Origin: Kiritimatiellia bacterium
GTDB lineage: Bacteria; Verrucomicrobiota; Kiritimatiellia; RFP12; UBA1067
DNA: 5,987 nucleotides
Assembly (NCBI GenBank): GCA_017385345.1
Contig: JAFNRY010000193.1
Span: 1-5,987 of the forward strand
Reading direction: 5' to 3'
Part shown: positions 1 to 5,987 of the stretch, in pieces
How positions within the stretch are numbered: the stretch's first letter is position 1
How the letters are laid out: each line of letters begins with the position of its first letter
Position numbers and translations under genes: made by a program
The notes under the pieces: generated by a model
Seen by the model: only the letters and a program-made list of their open reading frames with translations
What the model was told of the DNA's origin: nothing
The model's database searches: none

Positions 1-740
1 CATAACAGTGCCTTCGTGGAGAGGGGTTTCTCGCGGTTGAAGCCGCCGCCGAGCGGAAAGCCTTCCGGAATCTCGCTTTCGTCCGCTATCTGCGGCGCAT
101 AGACGAACGGCGCGCCGGCGCGTTCCGCCGCCGCCCGCACCGTCTCCACCACGGACGCTCCGTTCGCGCCGAGGACCACGGGGACGCCGGGCTTGATTAT
201 TCCGGCCTTTTCCGCCGCTATCTCCTCGACCGTTCCGCCGAGCAGGGCGCAATGGTCCAGCCCGACGCGCGTTATCGCGCACACCGCGCTCCGGCATATG
301 TTGGTGGCGTCCAGCCTTCCGCCGAGGCCCGTTTCGATTATCGCGAAGTCGGGTTTCGCGCGCGAATACAGCAGGAACGCCATCGCGGTAAGGGCCTCGA
401 AGAACGTTATCTCGCGCCCCGTCGCGGCCGCCGCGCGCTCCGTCTCCTCCGCGAGCCCTTCGAGCGTCGCAATGTCCGCGGGGGCGCCGTCGATGAAGAA
501 GCGCTCTGCGATATGCAGCAGATGCGGGGAGGTGTATCTCCCGGTCCTCAGGCCGGCGCCGCGCATGCACGCGTCGAGCATGGCGCACACCGCCCCCTTG
601 CCGTCCGTGCCGGCGACGTGCACGGCGCGGAAATCCCTCTGCGGATCGCCGAGCCTCCCGCACAACGCGCGTATGGATTCCAGCCCGGGTTTTATCCCGA
701 ACACCCCGCGCGAGGCGAGCCGGTCGAGCGCGCCGCTCAT
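1..740 (-). CDS. folC: FolC, folylpolyglutamate synthase / dihydrofolate synthase (3' end outside window)
   Basis: Cytoplasmic Mur-ligase-fold enzyme that uses ATP to add glutamate to dihydropteroate and/or to reduced folates. The window holds the first 246 residues, roughly the N-terminal ATPase domain; family members are usually about 420-450 residues, so the rest lies left of base 1. Visible family signatures, in order: FGIKPGLESIR (14-24), P-loop VAGTDGKGA (42-50), TSPHL (70-74), ITFFEALTAMAF (111-122), ETGLGGRLDATN (136-147), ITRVGLDH (156-163) and EKAGIIKPGVP (177-187). S71, E136 and H163 match the expected Mg ligands, and K178 the lysine that is carbamylated in known FolC structures. 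The P-loop is atypical: D46 and A50 replace the usual Asn and Ser/Thr of GTNGKGS/T. The ATG at 740 overlaps the upstream stop as ATGA and has no Shine-Dalgarno sequence. An in-frame ATG at 752, preceded by GGTGG at 760-764, would add four residues (MAVQ) and is a real alternative. Confidence 0.95.
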   Translation of the reverse strand, partial: MSGALDRLASRGVFGIKPGLESIRALCGRLGDPQRDFRAVHVAGTDGKGAVCAMLDACMRGAGLRTGRYTSPHLLHIAERFFIDGAPADIATLEGLAEETERAAAATGREITFFEALTAMAFLLYSRAKPDFAIIETGLGGRLDATNICRSAVCAITRVGLDHCALLGGTVEEIAAEKAGIIKPGVPVVLGANGASVVETVRAAAERAGAPFVYAPQIADESEIPEGFPLGGGFNREKPLSTKALL

Positions 741-1651
741 CTGTACAGCCATACCGACACCACCGCGGCCGCTCCGTATCCGGCAAGGACCAGCCATATC
801 CACTTGTCGGTCAGCAGCACTTTCTCCGGCCGCCCGACGTCGCTTCTCGAATACACGAGCCACAGATACCTCGCCAGTCCCAGAGCGACGAAAACGGCCG
901 TGGAAGACAATGCTTTCGTGCCGAAACGCGCGACGGTGTCGGCCGCCAGAGTATAGGCCGAATAGACGGCGAGCGTGCCGGCCGCCGAAAGCGCGATGAG
1001 GACGTCGAGGGCGACGGGATGGTAGCCGTCGAGCGCGGCGCGCGACCCGGAAGCGACGGCCATCTCGTGGCGGCGCTTGCAGAGCGCGAGAAAAAGGGAC
1101 AGCGCGAACGCGCAGGCGAGCAGCCACGGCGATATGCGCACCGCCATCGCCGCCGCCCCCGCGATAGCGCGCAGCACGAATCCGGCGGCTATCACCGCTA
1201 CGTCCACGTACGGCACCTTCCTGAGCACGCCGGAATACAGGCACTGCAGGAAGACGTAGGCGAGAATCACGGCGAAACCAAGCGTCCTGTCCGGGTGGCG
1301 AAGCACGAACACCGCGGGATAGGCGAGAGAGCAGGCGAAAAGCGCGAGCGCCGCGCGGACCGCGTCGATCTTCGATATCTCGCCGGACGCCACCGGACGC
1401 ATGCGTTTCACGGGGTGCTTCCGGTCGTCGTCGCAGTCCGCGACGTCGTTGAGAAGGTAGAACGCGCTCGAAAGGAGCGAGAAGGACGCCGCCATCGCCG
1501 CCACCAGCACGAACGGCCTCCAGCCGCGCGCCATCGCCGCCTGGGACTTGTCGGCGAACGCGAAGAACCACGCCAGGAAGACGATTCCGTTCTTCGTCCA
1601 TTGCGGCGCCCTCACGGCGCGCAGCCACACAAGCGCCGCTGCCTTCGTCAT
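737..1651 (-). CDS. UbiA-superfamily prenyltransferase, decaprenyl-phosphate phosphoribosyltransferase (DPPR synthase)-like
   Basis: Integral-membrane protein of 304 residues. Enzymes of this branch (Mycobacterium Rv3806c/UbiA, rhizobial NoeC-like proteins) transfer phosphoribose from PRPP to a polyprenyl phosphate, the first step towards polyprenyl-phosphoryl arabinose or ribose donors. Seen here: an N-terminal LRAVRAPQWTKN segment (10-21); the first Asp-rich motif NDVADCDDD (68-76) followed by HPVKRMRPVASG (79-90); a second conserved block with YSGVLRK (139-145), D150 and FVLRAIAG (158-165); then SLFLALCKRRHE (185-196) and a C-terminal PEKVLLTDK stretch. About eight or nine hydrophobic helices surround these motifs. 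The reading frame stays open upstream to 1894, but the ATG at 1651 is chosen because it has a strong GGAGG 8 nt upstream, gives the normal N-terminus and length, and overlaps the preceding stop as ATGA. A longer product would overlap the upstream gene by about 250 bp. The family is well supported; the exact acceptor and sugar are not determined by sequence. No DprE1/DprE2 epimerase or phosphatase partner is in the window. A different aromatic or lipid prenyl acceptor is less likely but possible. Confidence 0.9.
   Translation of the reverse strand: MTKAAALVWLRAVRAPQWTKNGIVFLAWFFAFADKSQAAMARGWRPFVLVAAMAASFSLLSSAFYLLNDVADCDDDRKHPVKRMRPVASGEISKIDAVRAALALFACSLAYPAVFVLRHPDRTLGFAVILAYVFLQCLYSGVLRKVPYVDVAVIAAGFVLRAIAGAAAMAVRISPWLLACAFALSLFLALCKRRHEMAVASGSRAALDGYHPVALDVLIALSAAGTLAVYSAYTLAADTVARFGTKALSSTAVFVALGLARYLWLVYSRSDVGRPEKVLLTDKWIWLVLAGYGAAAVVSVWLYR
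760..764 (-). promoter_or_regulatory. Possible weak ribosome binding site for an alternative folC start
   Basis: GGTGG on the minus strand, 7 nt before an in-frame ATG at 752. It has one mismatch to the GGAGG core. If used, FolC begins MAVQMSGAL and overlaps the prenyltransferase gene by 16 bp. If not, folC starts at 740 by reinitiation at the ATGA overlap. The sequence alone does not decide. Confidence 0.3.
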
Positions 1652-2778
1652 TTCCACGTCCTCCACCGCACGATTCCCCAGAAAAGAGAATGCTCTGCGA
1701 ACTGCGGGCACTCCGCCTTTTCGTAGAACGTCCAGTACTTGGCCCAATTGCGGTCTATGGCCGGGACCCAGCGTATCGGGAAGAGCGCGAGAAAGCGCGA
1801 ACGGGAGACGCCGGACGGCGCGACGTCCGTCTCCCAGAACGGCCAGAGCCTGAAATAGTTTCTCCCCGAGGCGACGAACGGGAAAAGCCGCCACTCTTCA
1901 AGCGCCCCGTCCCCGTCGCGGTAGAATTCCAGCAGGCGCCAGCCGTAGCGCGTCACGCTCGACGAGAGGCCGCCGTCCCCGCGCCCGTAGCTCTTCAGCC
2001 CGACGCTTTCGTAGAACGGCCAGACCGAAAGCCTTTCGCGCGCCGCCGTGTCCTCGATTTCGAAAAACGGCCACGGGCAGCGCAGCCGCCAATCCTTCGC
2101 GCCGTCTCCTGCCTTCTCCCTCGCCGGCGAACGCGTCTCGGTCCACGAGAAGAGCGGCGGCAGAAACAGATCCTGGCTCTCCCTCGCGCGGCGGACGCGG
2201 CCGTAGAGAGGCCAGAACATCCAGCTGCCGCCCTCCCCGGAAGTGTCGCGGTCTTCGCGGTAGGAAGCCCACGTGACAAGCGGCCACAAAACGTATCTAT
2301 GGTCGCTTTCGCGCCGGTGGTTGACGCCGTACAGGGGCCAGACGCTCCATGCGCCGTCGGAACGCACCGAGAAAAACGGGAAGAGCACGGAATCGGTGAC
2401 GAGCCATTCCCTGCCGCGCGGGACGCTGTATCGCATCCACAGCGGCCACAGGCAGAACTTGAAATCGTAGAGCGTCGCGATGTGCGGATGGCAGCCGGCG
2501 ACGGGGAAAAGCCCCGCGTAGCCGCCCTTTTCCGCATCGCGCCCGTTGAACCAGACCGGCAACAGCGCAAACTGCCACGCATCCTTCTCGGGAAAATCCT
2601 GCCAGTAGGCGATGTAGCAGAAGCGCCACCAGTCGCGGTGCGAAGTGAACGCCGGCCACAGAACGTCGAACGTCTCCCCCTCGCTCGCCGCGACCGGGCG
2701 CAGCGCGGCGTAGTCCTGTTTCTGCTGGTAGAAGGGGCCGATCTGGAACGCTGCGGCCGCTATCAGGCTACTTAGCAC
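1648..2778 (-). CDS. WPL-repeat protein of unknown function (Trp/Tyr/Phe-rich, probable envelope protein)
   Basis: A protein of 376 residues that I cannot assign to a named family. It is dominated by a degenerate motif of the form aromatic/aliphatic-W/F-P-hydrophobic-aromatic. Copies include LWPAF (40-44), LLPVWF (72-77), LFPVAG (90-95), LWPLW (110-114), LFPFFS (132-137), VWPLYG (146-151), LWPLVTW (164-170), FWPLYG (188-193), LPPLFSW (206-212), PWPFFE (235-240), VWPFYE (252-257), LFPFV (298-302), LWPFW (311-315), LFPIRW (332-337) and YWTFYE (348-353). Spacing is irregular, about 13-32 residues, and the linkers are polar (Arg, Asp, Glu, Ser). This alternation suggests short beta strands and turns, such as a barrel, propeller or solenoid; that is inference. 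The start is a GTG inside the last codons of the upstream gene. Two in-frame TGA codons lie just upstream, and no good later start precedes the first repeats. The N-terminus (MLSSLIAAAAF) is hydrophobic but short and lacks a basic n-region, so secretion is uncertain. The motif regularity and lack of stops make it a convincing real gene. Confidence 0.85.
   Translation of the reverse strand: MLSSLIAAAAFQIGPFYQQKQDYAALRPVAASEGETFDVLWPAFTSHRDWWRFCYIAYWQDFPEKDAWQFALLPVWFNGRDAEKGGYAGLFPVAGCHPHIATLYDFKFCLWPLWMRYSVPRGREWLVTDSVLFPFFSVRSDGAWSVWPLYGVNHRRESDHRYVLWPLVTWASYREDRDTSGEGGSWMFWPLYGRVRRARESQDLFLPPLFSWTETRSPAREKAGDGAKDWRLRCPWPFFEIEDTAARERLSVWPFYESVGLKSYGRGDGGLSSSVTRYGWRLLEFYRDGDGALEEWRLFPFVASGRNYFRLWPFWETDVAPSGVSRSRFLALFPIRWVPAIDRNWAKYWTFYEKAECPQFAEHSLFWGIVRWRTWK
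1659..1665 (-). promoter_or_regulatory. Shine-Dalgarno site of the UbiA-family gene
   Basis: TGGAGGA on the minus strand, with the GGAGG core 8 nt before the ATG at 1651. It lies inside the 3' end of the WPL-repeat gene. It is the main reason for choosing 1651 over the longer open frame that extends to 1894. Confidence 0.8.
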
Positions 2779-5700
2779 TCTTCATCAGCTCCTCGAACTC
2801 CCGCTTTTCGAAGTCGGACAGTTCGTTGATGCGTTTGCGGACCGCCGAAAGGCTCGACTTCGCGCGCAGCGTCTTGCCGTTCTTGATCTGGATCCTCGCG
2901 AGCGACATGAGCATGCGCACGTCGGCGTACTTCCCGTTCTTGTCTTTGGAAAGATCGCACGCCTTCTGGACGCAGGCCTCCGCTTCGTCGAAGCCCTTTC
3001 CCGCGTCGAGGAGGATCGATCCGAGGGTCTCCCACGCCACGTACAGCCCCGGCGCGGCCTCGACAGCCTTTCTCGCGAACGCCTCCGCCTCCTCGTAGTT
3101 CTTCCTCCGGCGGAGCGCCTCGGCGAGATCGTTGAGCGCGAGAGGCGCCGGGCGCTTCGCGCCGGCCGCCGCCCTGAGATGGAGCTCGGCGGTTTCAAGA
3201 TCGTCCTTCTGCATTGCGAGCGAGCCCATGACGTAGTTGGCCATCGGATTGCCTGGATCGGCGGCGAGAGTGGCCGCGGCCTGGCGTTTCGCGTCCTCCG
3301 TATCGTTGAGGCGTATGTCCAGCCCGAGAATCACGTCGCTCGCCGCGATCCCGGCCGAGCCGTCCTTCGAGGCGGCCACGAACGCGTCGCGCGCCATTTC
3401 AACGTTCTCCTGCCCGCCCCTCTGCATGAGAATCATGCCCTTGGTTGCGAGGAGCCGGCGGTCGTTGGGGCCGCTGGACTGCTTCTCTATCGACGGCAGC
3501 ACGAGCGTGTCGATTTCAGTCTCCAGCTCCTTCTTTCTCGCGGCGGCCGCCGGATTCTTCGACGTGTCGCCGAGCTTCTCGATGATGCGCATATCGACGG
3601 AAGCGAGCAGCGACCACGCCTCGACGTCGGCATGGTTCTCGTCGGTGGCCCGGAGGAGGCTCTCCCGCGCCTTTTCGAGCTCGTCTTTCAGGAAATACAG
3701 CATGGCGAGCTGGCGGCGCAGAGCCGGGGAATCCTCCGCCCCTTTGGTCGCGCGCTCGAGATACTCCGCCGCTTTCGGCGCGTCTCCTTCGAGCATCGCC
3801 AGCCTGGCCAGACCCAGCAGGGCCTCGCGGTTCGACGCGTTTCTGGCCAGCGCCGAATCGTACATCTCCCTGGCCTTGCGCCTGTCGGCCTCGCCGCCGC
3901 CGGCGTACCACGAGGCGAGCAACGCCAGCTCGGCGGTCTCCTTGTTCTGCGACGGTATGAAGTCGAGCGCCTTCCTGATCTGCCCGAGACCCTCGCCCTT
4001 CCTGCTCCCGCTGCGCAGAAGCGACACGCCGTAGCGCAGCATGATCTCGGGATTGCATATGTAGCCGTAGTACAGCCCGAGGTTTCCGAGAACGTACCTG
4101 CGGCTTTCGTCCTCCTTGATCTTCGCGAGCTTCCCGTGGATCGTCTTCGTTTTGGCCGTCGCCCCCGCGTGGCGGCAGCCGAGAAGTTCGAGTTCGTTGA
4201 ACAAAGCGCTCACATTGTCGCCGTCGATCCTGCCAAGGACGATCTCGTAGATGGCAAAAGCCCTGTCGTAGAGCGCCTGCGCCTCTTTCTCCGACCCTGC
4301 GATCTGCAGCTTGCGACCCTTTTCCTGGAGCGCGCAGCCCGAATCCGTCGCCACGAAACCGAGATGGCGGCGCAGGTTCAGCCTCTGCAGGTCGAGCCTC
4401 GAATACGTGTTGCGCGTGCGCCTGTCGCTCATGGAATGGCTTCCCCAGGCCTTTCCGGGCGCGTGCAGAATGCCGAGAACCTCGTCGAGCTCCTTTTCGT
4501 CCCGCGTCCAGTCGTGGGCCTTCGCGGGATCGGCGCCGAAGAAAAAGCGCTCCGCCACCGGCTCGACCCCGGCGTAGAGCCACATGTCTGGGGCGCCGAA
4601 CACCGCCGCCTGCCGCGCCGCCCCGGAATCGGAGGCGAACCACTTCTGTATGAACGGCACGATGCGCTGGACGGAAAGCCCGCTGTCGCCATGCTTGCGC
4701 AGCGCTTCGGCGATGGTCTTGCTCTCCTGCCCGCCTATGCCGTCTTCCTCGACCGCCGCAGCCAGCGCCCCGGCGTACGCGGTCTCCTTCTCCCTCGCAA
4801 GGCTGACTATGCGCAGCGGCCGCCTCTGCTCCGCCGCCACAAGCCTCAAATGGGCGTCAAGCGCGCCGTCGGTGACAATCCACTTCCTGTCGCCGAGGTC
4901 GGAGACGATGCGCCGCGCTATCGCGTCCGCGAACGAACCGGCGCCGGGATCGAATGTCGAAAACATCGAAATAGCCGCGGCGACGACCGCCACGAGCGCG
5001 TACGGCAGCCCTATCGCGAATCCGAACCTTTTGAAAACCGCGGCCGTTTCGCCGTTCTGCGCCTGGATCGTGGACAGAGCGAACCAGTACGCCGCCACGT
5101 AGCCGGCGACCGCCGCCGCGGCGAGCGTCGAAAACACCGGCGGCGCGTACGCGCGGATAGCGACCGACGAAGGCGAAAGCGCCGTGGCCGTCGCCAAAAC
5201 CGAAACGACAGTGAGCATCGCGTGGAAAATCAGTTCGGAATACGTGCGGTCCTTGCCGAACGCGCGCGACACCGAAAACGCGGAGACGACGAACGGAAGC
5301 ACGGAAAAGAACGGTATCGCGTACCATGTCTCGACTGTCGCAATGGCCGTCAGAAACTCCTTCTGCTGCTTGACGTATTCGTCAAAGTCGGCGAGCGCCG
5401 GGTTCGCCCAGAGGAGGAACGCCGCGACGGCCGAAACGCAGAACACCGCGAGCGGGCCGACACACTTGCCGCCGGTCCGGCGCGAAACGGACCACATCTG
5501 CGCCACGAAGACAGGCGCCGCCAGCAGGAAAAGGGACGTGTCGGCGGCGCCAGCGGCGACCATGGCGCCGGCGAGCGCCGGGGCGATCCACGAAATCCTG
5601 CGGGGCAGGCGCCCGTAGAGGACGAGGACGGCCGAGACGAGCAGCGCCCAGGCCGCGTCGAACATCAGCGGCTCGACGTGCGTGGAGGCGCCGGCCACCG

Positions 5701-5987
5701 CCGGAGCGGACGCGAAGGCGAGCGCGGCGAACGCGCCGCCGACGCGCCCGGCCGGCACGGCGACGGCCGCGCCGCACCCCTTAACCATCCGGCGGCGCAG
5801 AAATCTCGACACGAGCCAGTACAAAAGACCGGTGGACAGCGCGCCGAGAACCGGCGCCGCCGCGTTCGACACGCCGACCGCGCGGAAAAACGCGCCGGCG
5901 AGAGGATAGGCGTTCCAGTCCGACACGTCCAGCCCGCGCCACAGCGCCACGAGCCTCGCGCTTTCGCCGGGATACGCGCAATCCGCG
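2768..5987 (-). CDS. GT-C/DUF2723-like polytopic membrane protein with C-terminal TPR array (5' end outside window)
   Basis: The frame has no stop up to base 5987, so the true start lies to the right. A GTG at 5950 is only an internal candidate; the codons upstream of it read ADCAYPGESARL and continue the same protein. Numbering from that GTG gives 1060 residues. Residues about 30-330 contain roughly ten hydrophobic helices. The PGES plus downstream YPLAGAFFR pattern recalls the acidic first-loop region of DUF2723/GT-C glycosyltransferases (compare their D-x-GE...HPPGYPL). This is a resemblance, not a confirmed match. Residues 331-540 are soluble and of unknown fold, including KWIVTDGALDAHL (356-368). 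From about 550 to 1045 there is a helical repeat region. Clear TPR-like units include 708-740, 741-775, 902-935, 936-969 and 970-1005, with the typical A-x-x-x-A/A-x-x-A-L spacing (e.g. NYEEAEAFARKAVEAAPG, 951-968). TPRs normally mediate protein contacts, so this may be a membrane-anchored glycosyltransferase or scaffold acting with partners. The TAG stop overlaps the next gene's GTG start by 11 bp. The architecture is certain; enzymatic activity is not. Confidence 0.85.
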   Translation of the reverse strand, partial: ADCAYPGESARLVALWRGLDVSDWNAYPLAGAFFRAVGVSNAAAPVLGALSTGLLYWLVSRFLRRRMVKGCGAAVAVPAGRVGGAFAALAFASAPAVAGASTHVEPLMFDAAWALLVSAVLVLYGRLPRRISWIAPALAGAMVAAGAADTSLFLLAAPVFVAQMWSVSRRTGGKCVGPLAVFCVSAVAAFLLWANPALADFDEYVKQQKEFLTAIATVETWYAIPFFSVLPFVVSAFSVSRAFGKDRTYSELIFHAMLTVVSVLATATALSPSSVAIRAYAPPVFSTLAAAAVAGYVAAYWFALSTIQAQNGETAAVFKRFGFAIGLPYALVAVVAAAISMFSTFDPGAGSFADAIARRIVSDLGDRKWIVTDGALDAHLRLVAAEQRRPLRIVSLAREKETAYAGALAAAVEEDGIGGQESKTIAEALRKHGDSGLSVQRIVPFIQKWFASDSGAARQAAVFGAPDMWLYAGVEPVAERFFFGADPAKAHDWTRDEKELDEVLGILHAPGKAWGSHSMSDRRTRNTYSRLDLQRLNLRRHLGFVATDSGCALQEKGRKLQIAGSEKEAQALYDRAFAIYEIVLGRIDGDNVSALFNELELLGCRHAGATAKTKTIHGKLAKIKEDESRRYVLGNLGLYYGYICNPEIMLRYGVSLLRSGSRKGEGLGQIRKALDFIPSQNKETAELALLASWYAGGGEADRRKAREMYDSALARNASNREALLGLARLAMLEGDAPKAAEYLERATKGAEDSPALRRQLAMLYFLKDELEKARESLLRATDENHADVEAWSLLASVDMRIIEKLGDTSKNPAAAARKKELETEIDTLVLPSIEKQSSGPNDRRLLATKGMILMQRGGQENVEMARDAFVAASKDGSAGIAASDVILGLDIRLNDTEDAKRQAAATLAADPGNPMANYVMGSLAMQKDDLETAELHLRAAAGAKRPAPLALNDLAEALRRRKNYEEAEAFARKAVEAAPGLYVAWETLGSILLDAGKGFDEAEACVQKACDLSKDKNGKYADVRMLMSLARIQIKNGKTLRAKSSLSAVRKRINELSDFEKREFEELMKSAK
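2789..2794 (-). promoter_or_regulatory. Shine-Dalgarno site of the WPL-repeat gene
   Basis: GAGGAG on the minus strand, 10 nt before the GTG at 2778, embedded in two Glu codons near the C-terminus of the TPR gene. The spacing is slightly long, but it supports the GTG start. That start is also forced by the two TGA codons immediately upstream in the same frame. Confidence 0.55.

Noticed and set aside
193..999. Plus-strand open frames across folC and the prenyltransferase 3' end (193-999 and 252-956)
   Set aside because: Low-complexity Arg/Ala/Ser/Pro products antisense to clearly identified FolC and UbiA motifs.
1652..1894. N-terminal extension of the prenyltransferase frame up to 1894
   Set aside because: It would overlap the WPL-repeat gene by about 250 bp, adds Arg-rich non-family sequence, and ignores the strong Shine-Dalgarno site and ATGA junction at 1651.
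1690..2775. Long plus-strand open frame (361 codons) lying almost exactly antisense to the WPL-repeat gene
   Set aside because: Its product is rich in Arg, Pro, Glu and Ala with no recognisable domain, as expected for the complement of a GC-rich gene. The minus-strand frame has regular aromatic motifs and ordered gene junctions.
3237..4034. Plus-strand open frame of 265 codons antisense to the TPR region
   Set aside because: A Ser/Ala-rich product typical of antisense reading through Ala/Glu/Arg-rich TPR codons; no independent support.
3516..4643. Minus-strand open frame of 375 codons inside the TPR gene in another frame
   Set aside because: The product is extremely Arg/Gly-rich, with no motif, while the main frame encodes clear TPR units over the same bases.
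1..5987. RNA genes, CRISPR array, insertion sequence, terminator or promoter
   Set aside because: No direct nucleotide repeats of CRISPR type, no transposase-like product, no tRNA/rRNA-like stretch and no intergenic space for a terminator or promoter were seen. The internal repeats are degenerate protein-level repeats only.

Overview
This is a GC-rich bacterial window in which all genes lie on the minus strand, so they read from right to left. There is essentially no non-coding DNA. Four genes run continuously across the window and each one overlaps the next. The two outer genes are cut by the window edges.

In transcription order they are: (1) a large polytopic membrane protein with a C-terminal tetratricopeptide-repeat (TPR) array, entering from the right edge; its N-terminal part looks like a GT-C / DUF2723-type membrane glycosyltransferase; (2) a protein of 376 residues, unusually rich in tryptophan and tyrosine, built from about seventeen degenerate 'LWPLY'-like repeats and of unknown function; (3) a UbiA-superfamily integral-membrane prenyltransferase of the decaprenyl-phosphate phosphoribosyltransferase (DPPR synthase) type; (4) FolC, folylpolyglutamate/dihydrofolate synthase, running off the left edge. 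The junctions are an 11-bp overlap with a GTG start, then two ATGA overlaps. This strongly suggests one polycistronic transcript with translational coupling. Any promoter or terminator must lie outside the window.

The organism cannot be named from this sequence. GC-rich DNA that still uses ATA codons, a large GT-C-like/TPR fusion, and a WPL-repeat protein would fit a PVC-group (Verrucomicrobiota, Kiritimatiellota or Lentisphaerota) or similar environmental/gut lineage. That is an impression rather than a demonstration.

Functionally, the UbiA enzyme would make a polyprenyl-phosphate-linked pentose, the type of lipid-linked donor that GT-C glycosyltransferases consume. The upstream membrane/TPR protein is a candidate user, and the WPL-repeat protein between them may be a cell-envelope partner. 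FolC looks like a housekeeping gene carried at the end of the operon. Only the prenyltransferase and FolC assignments rest on clear motifs; the link between the three envelope-type genes is inference.
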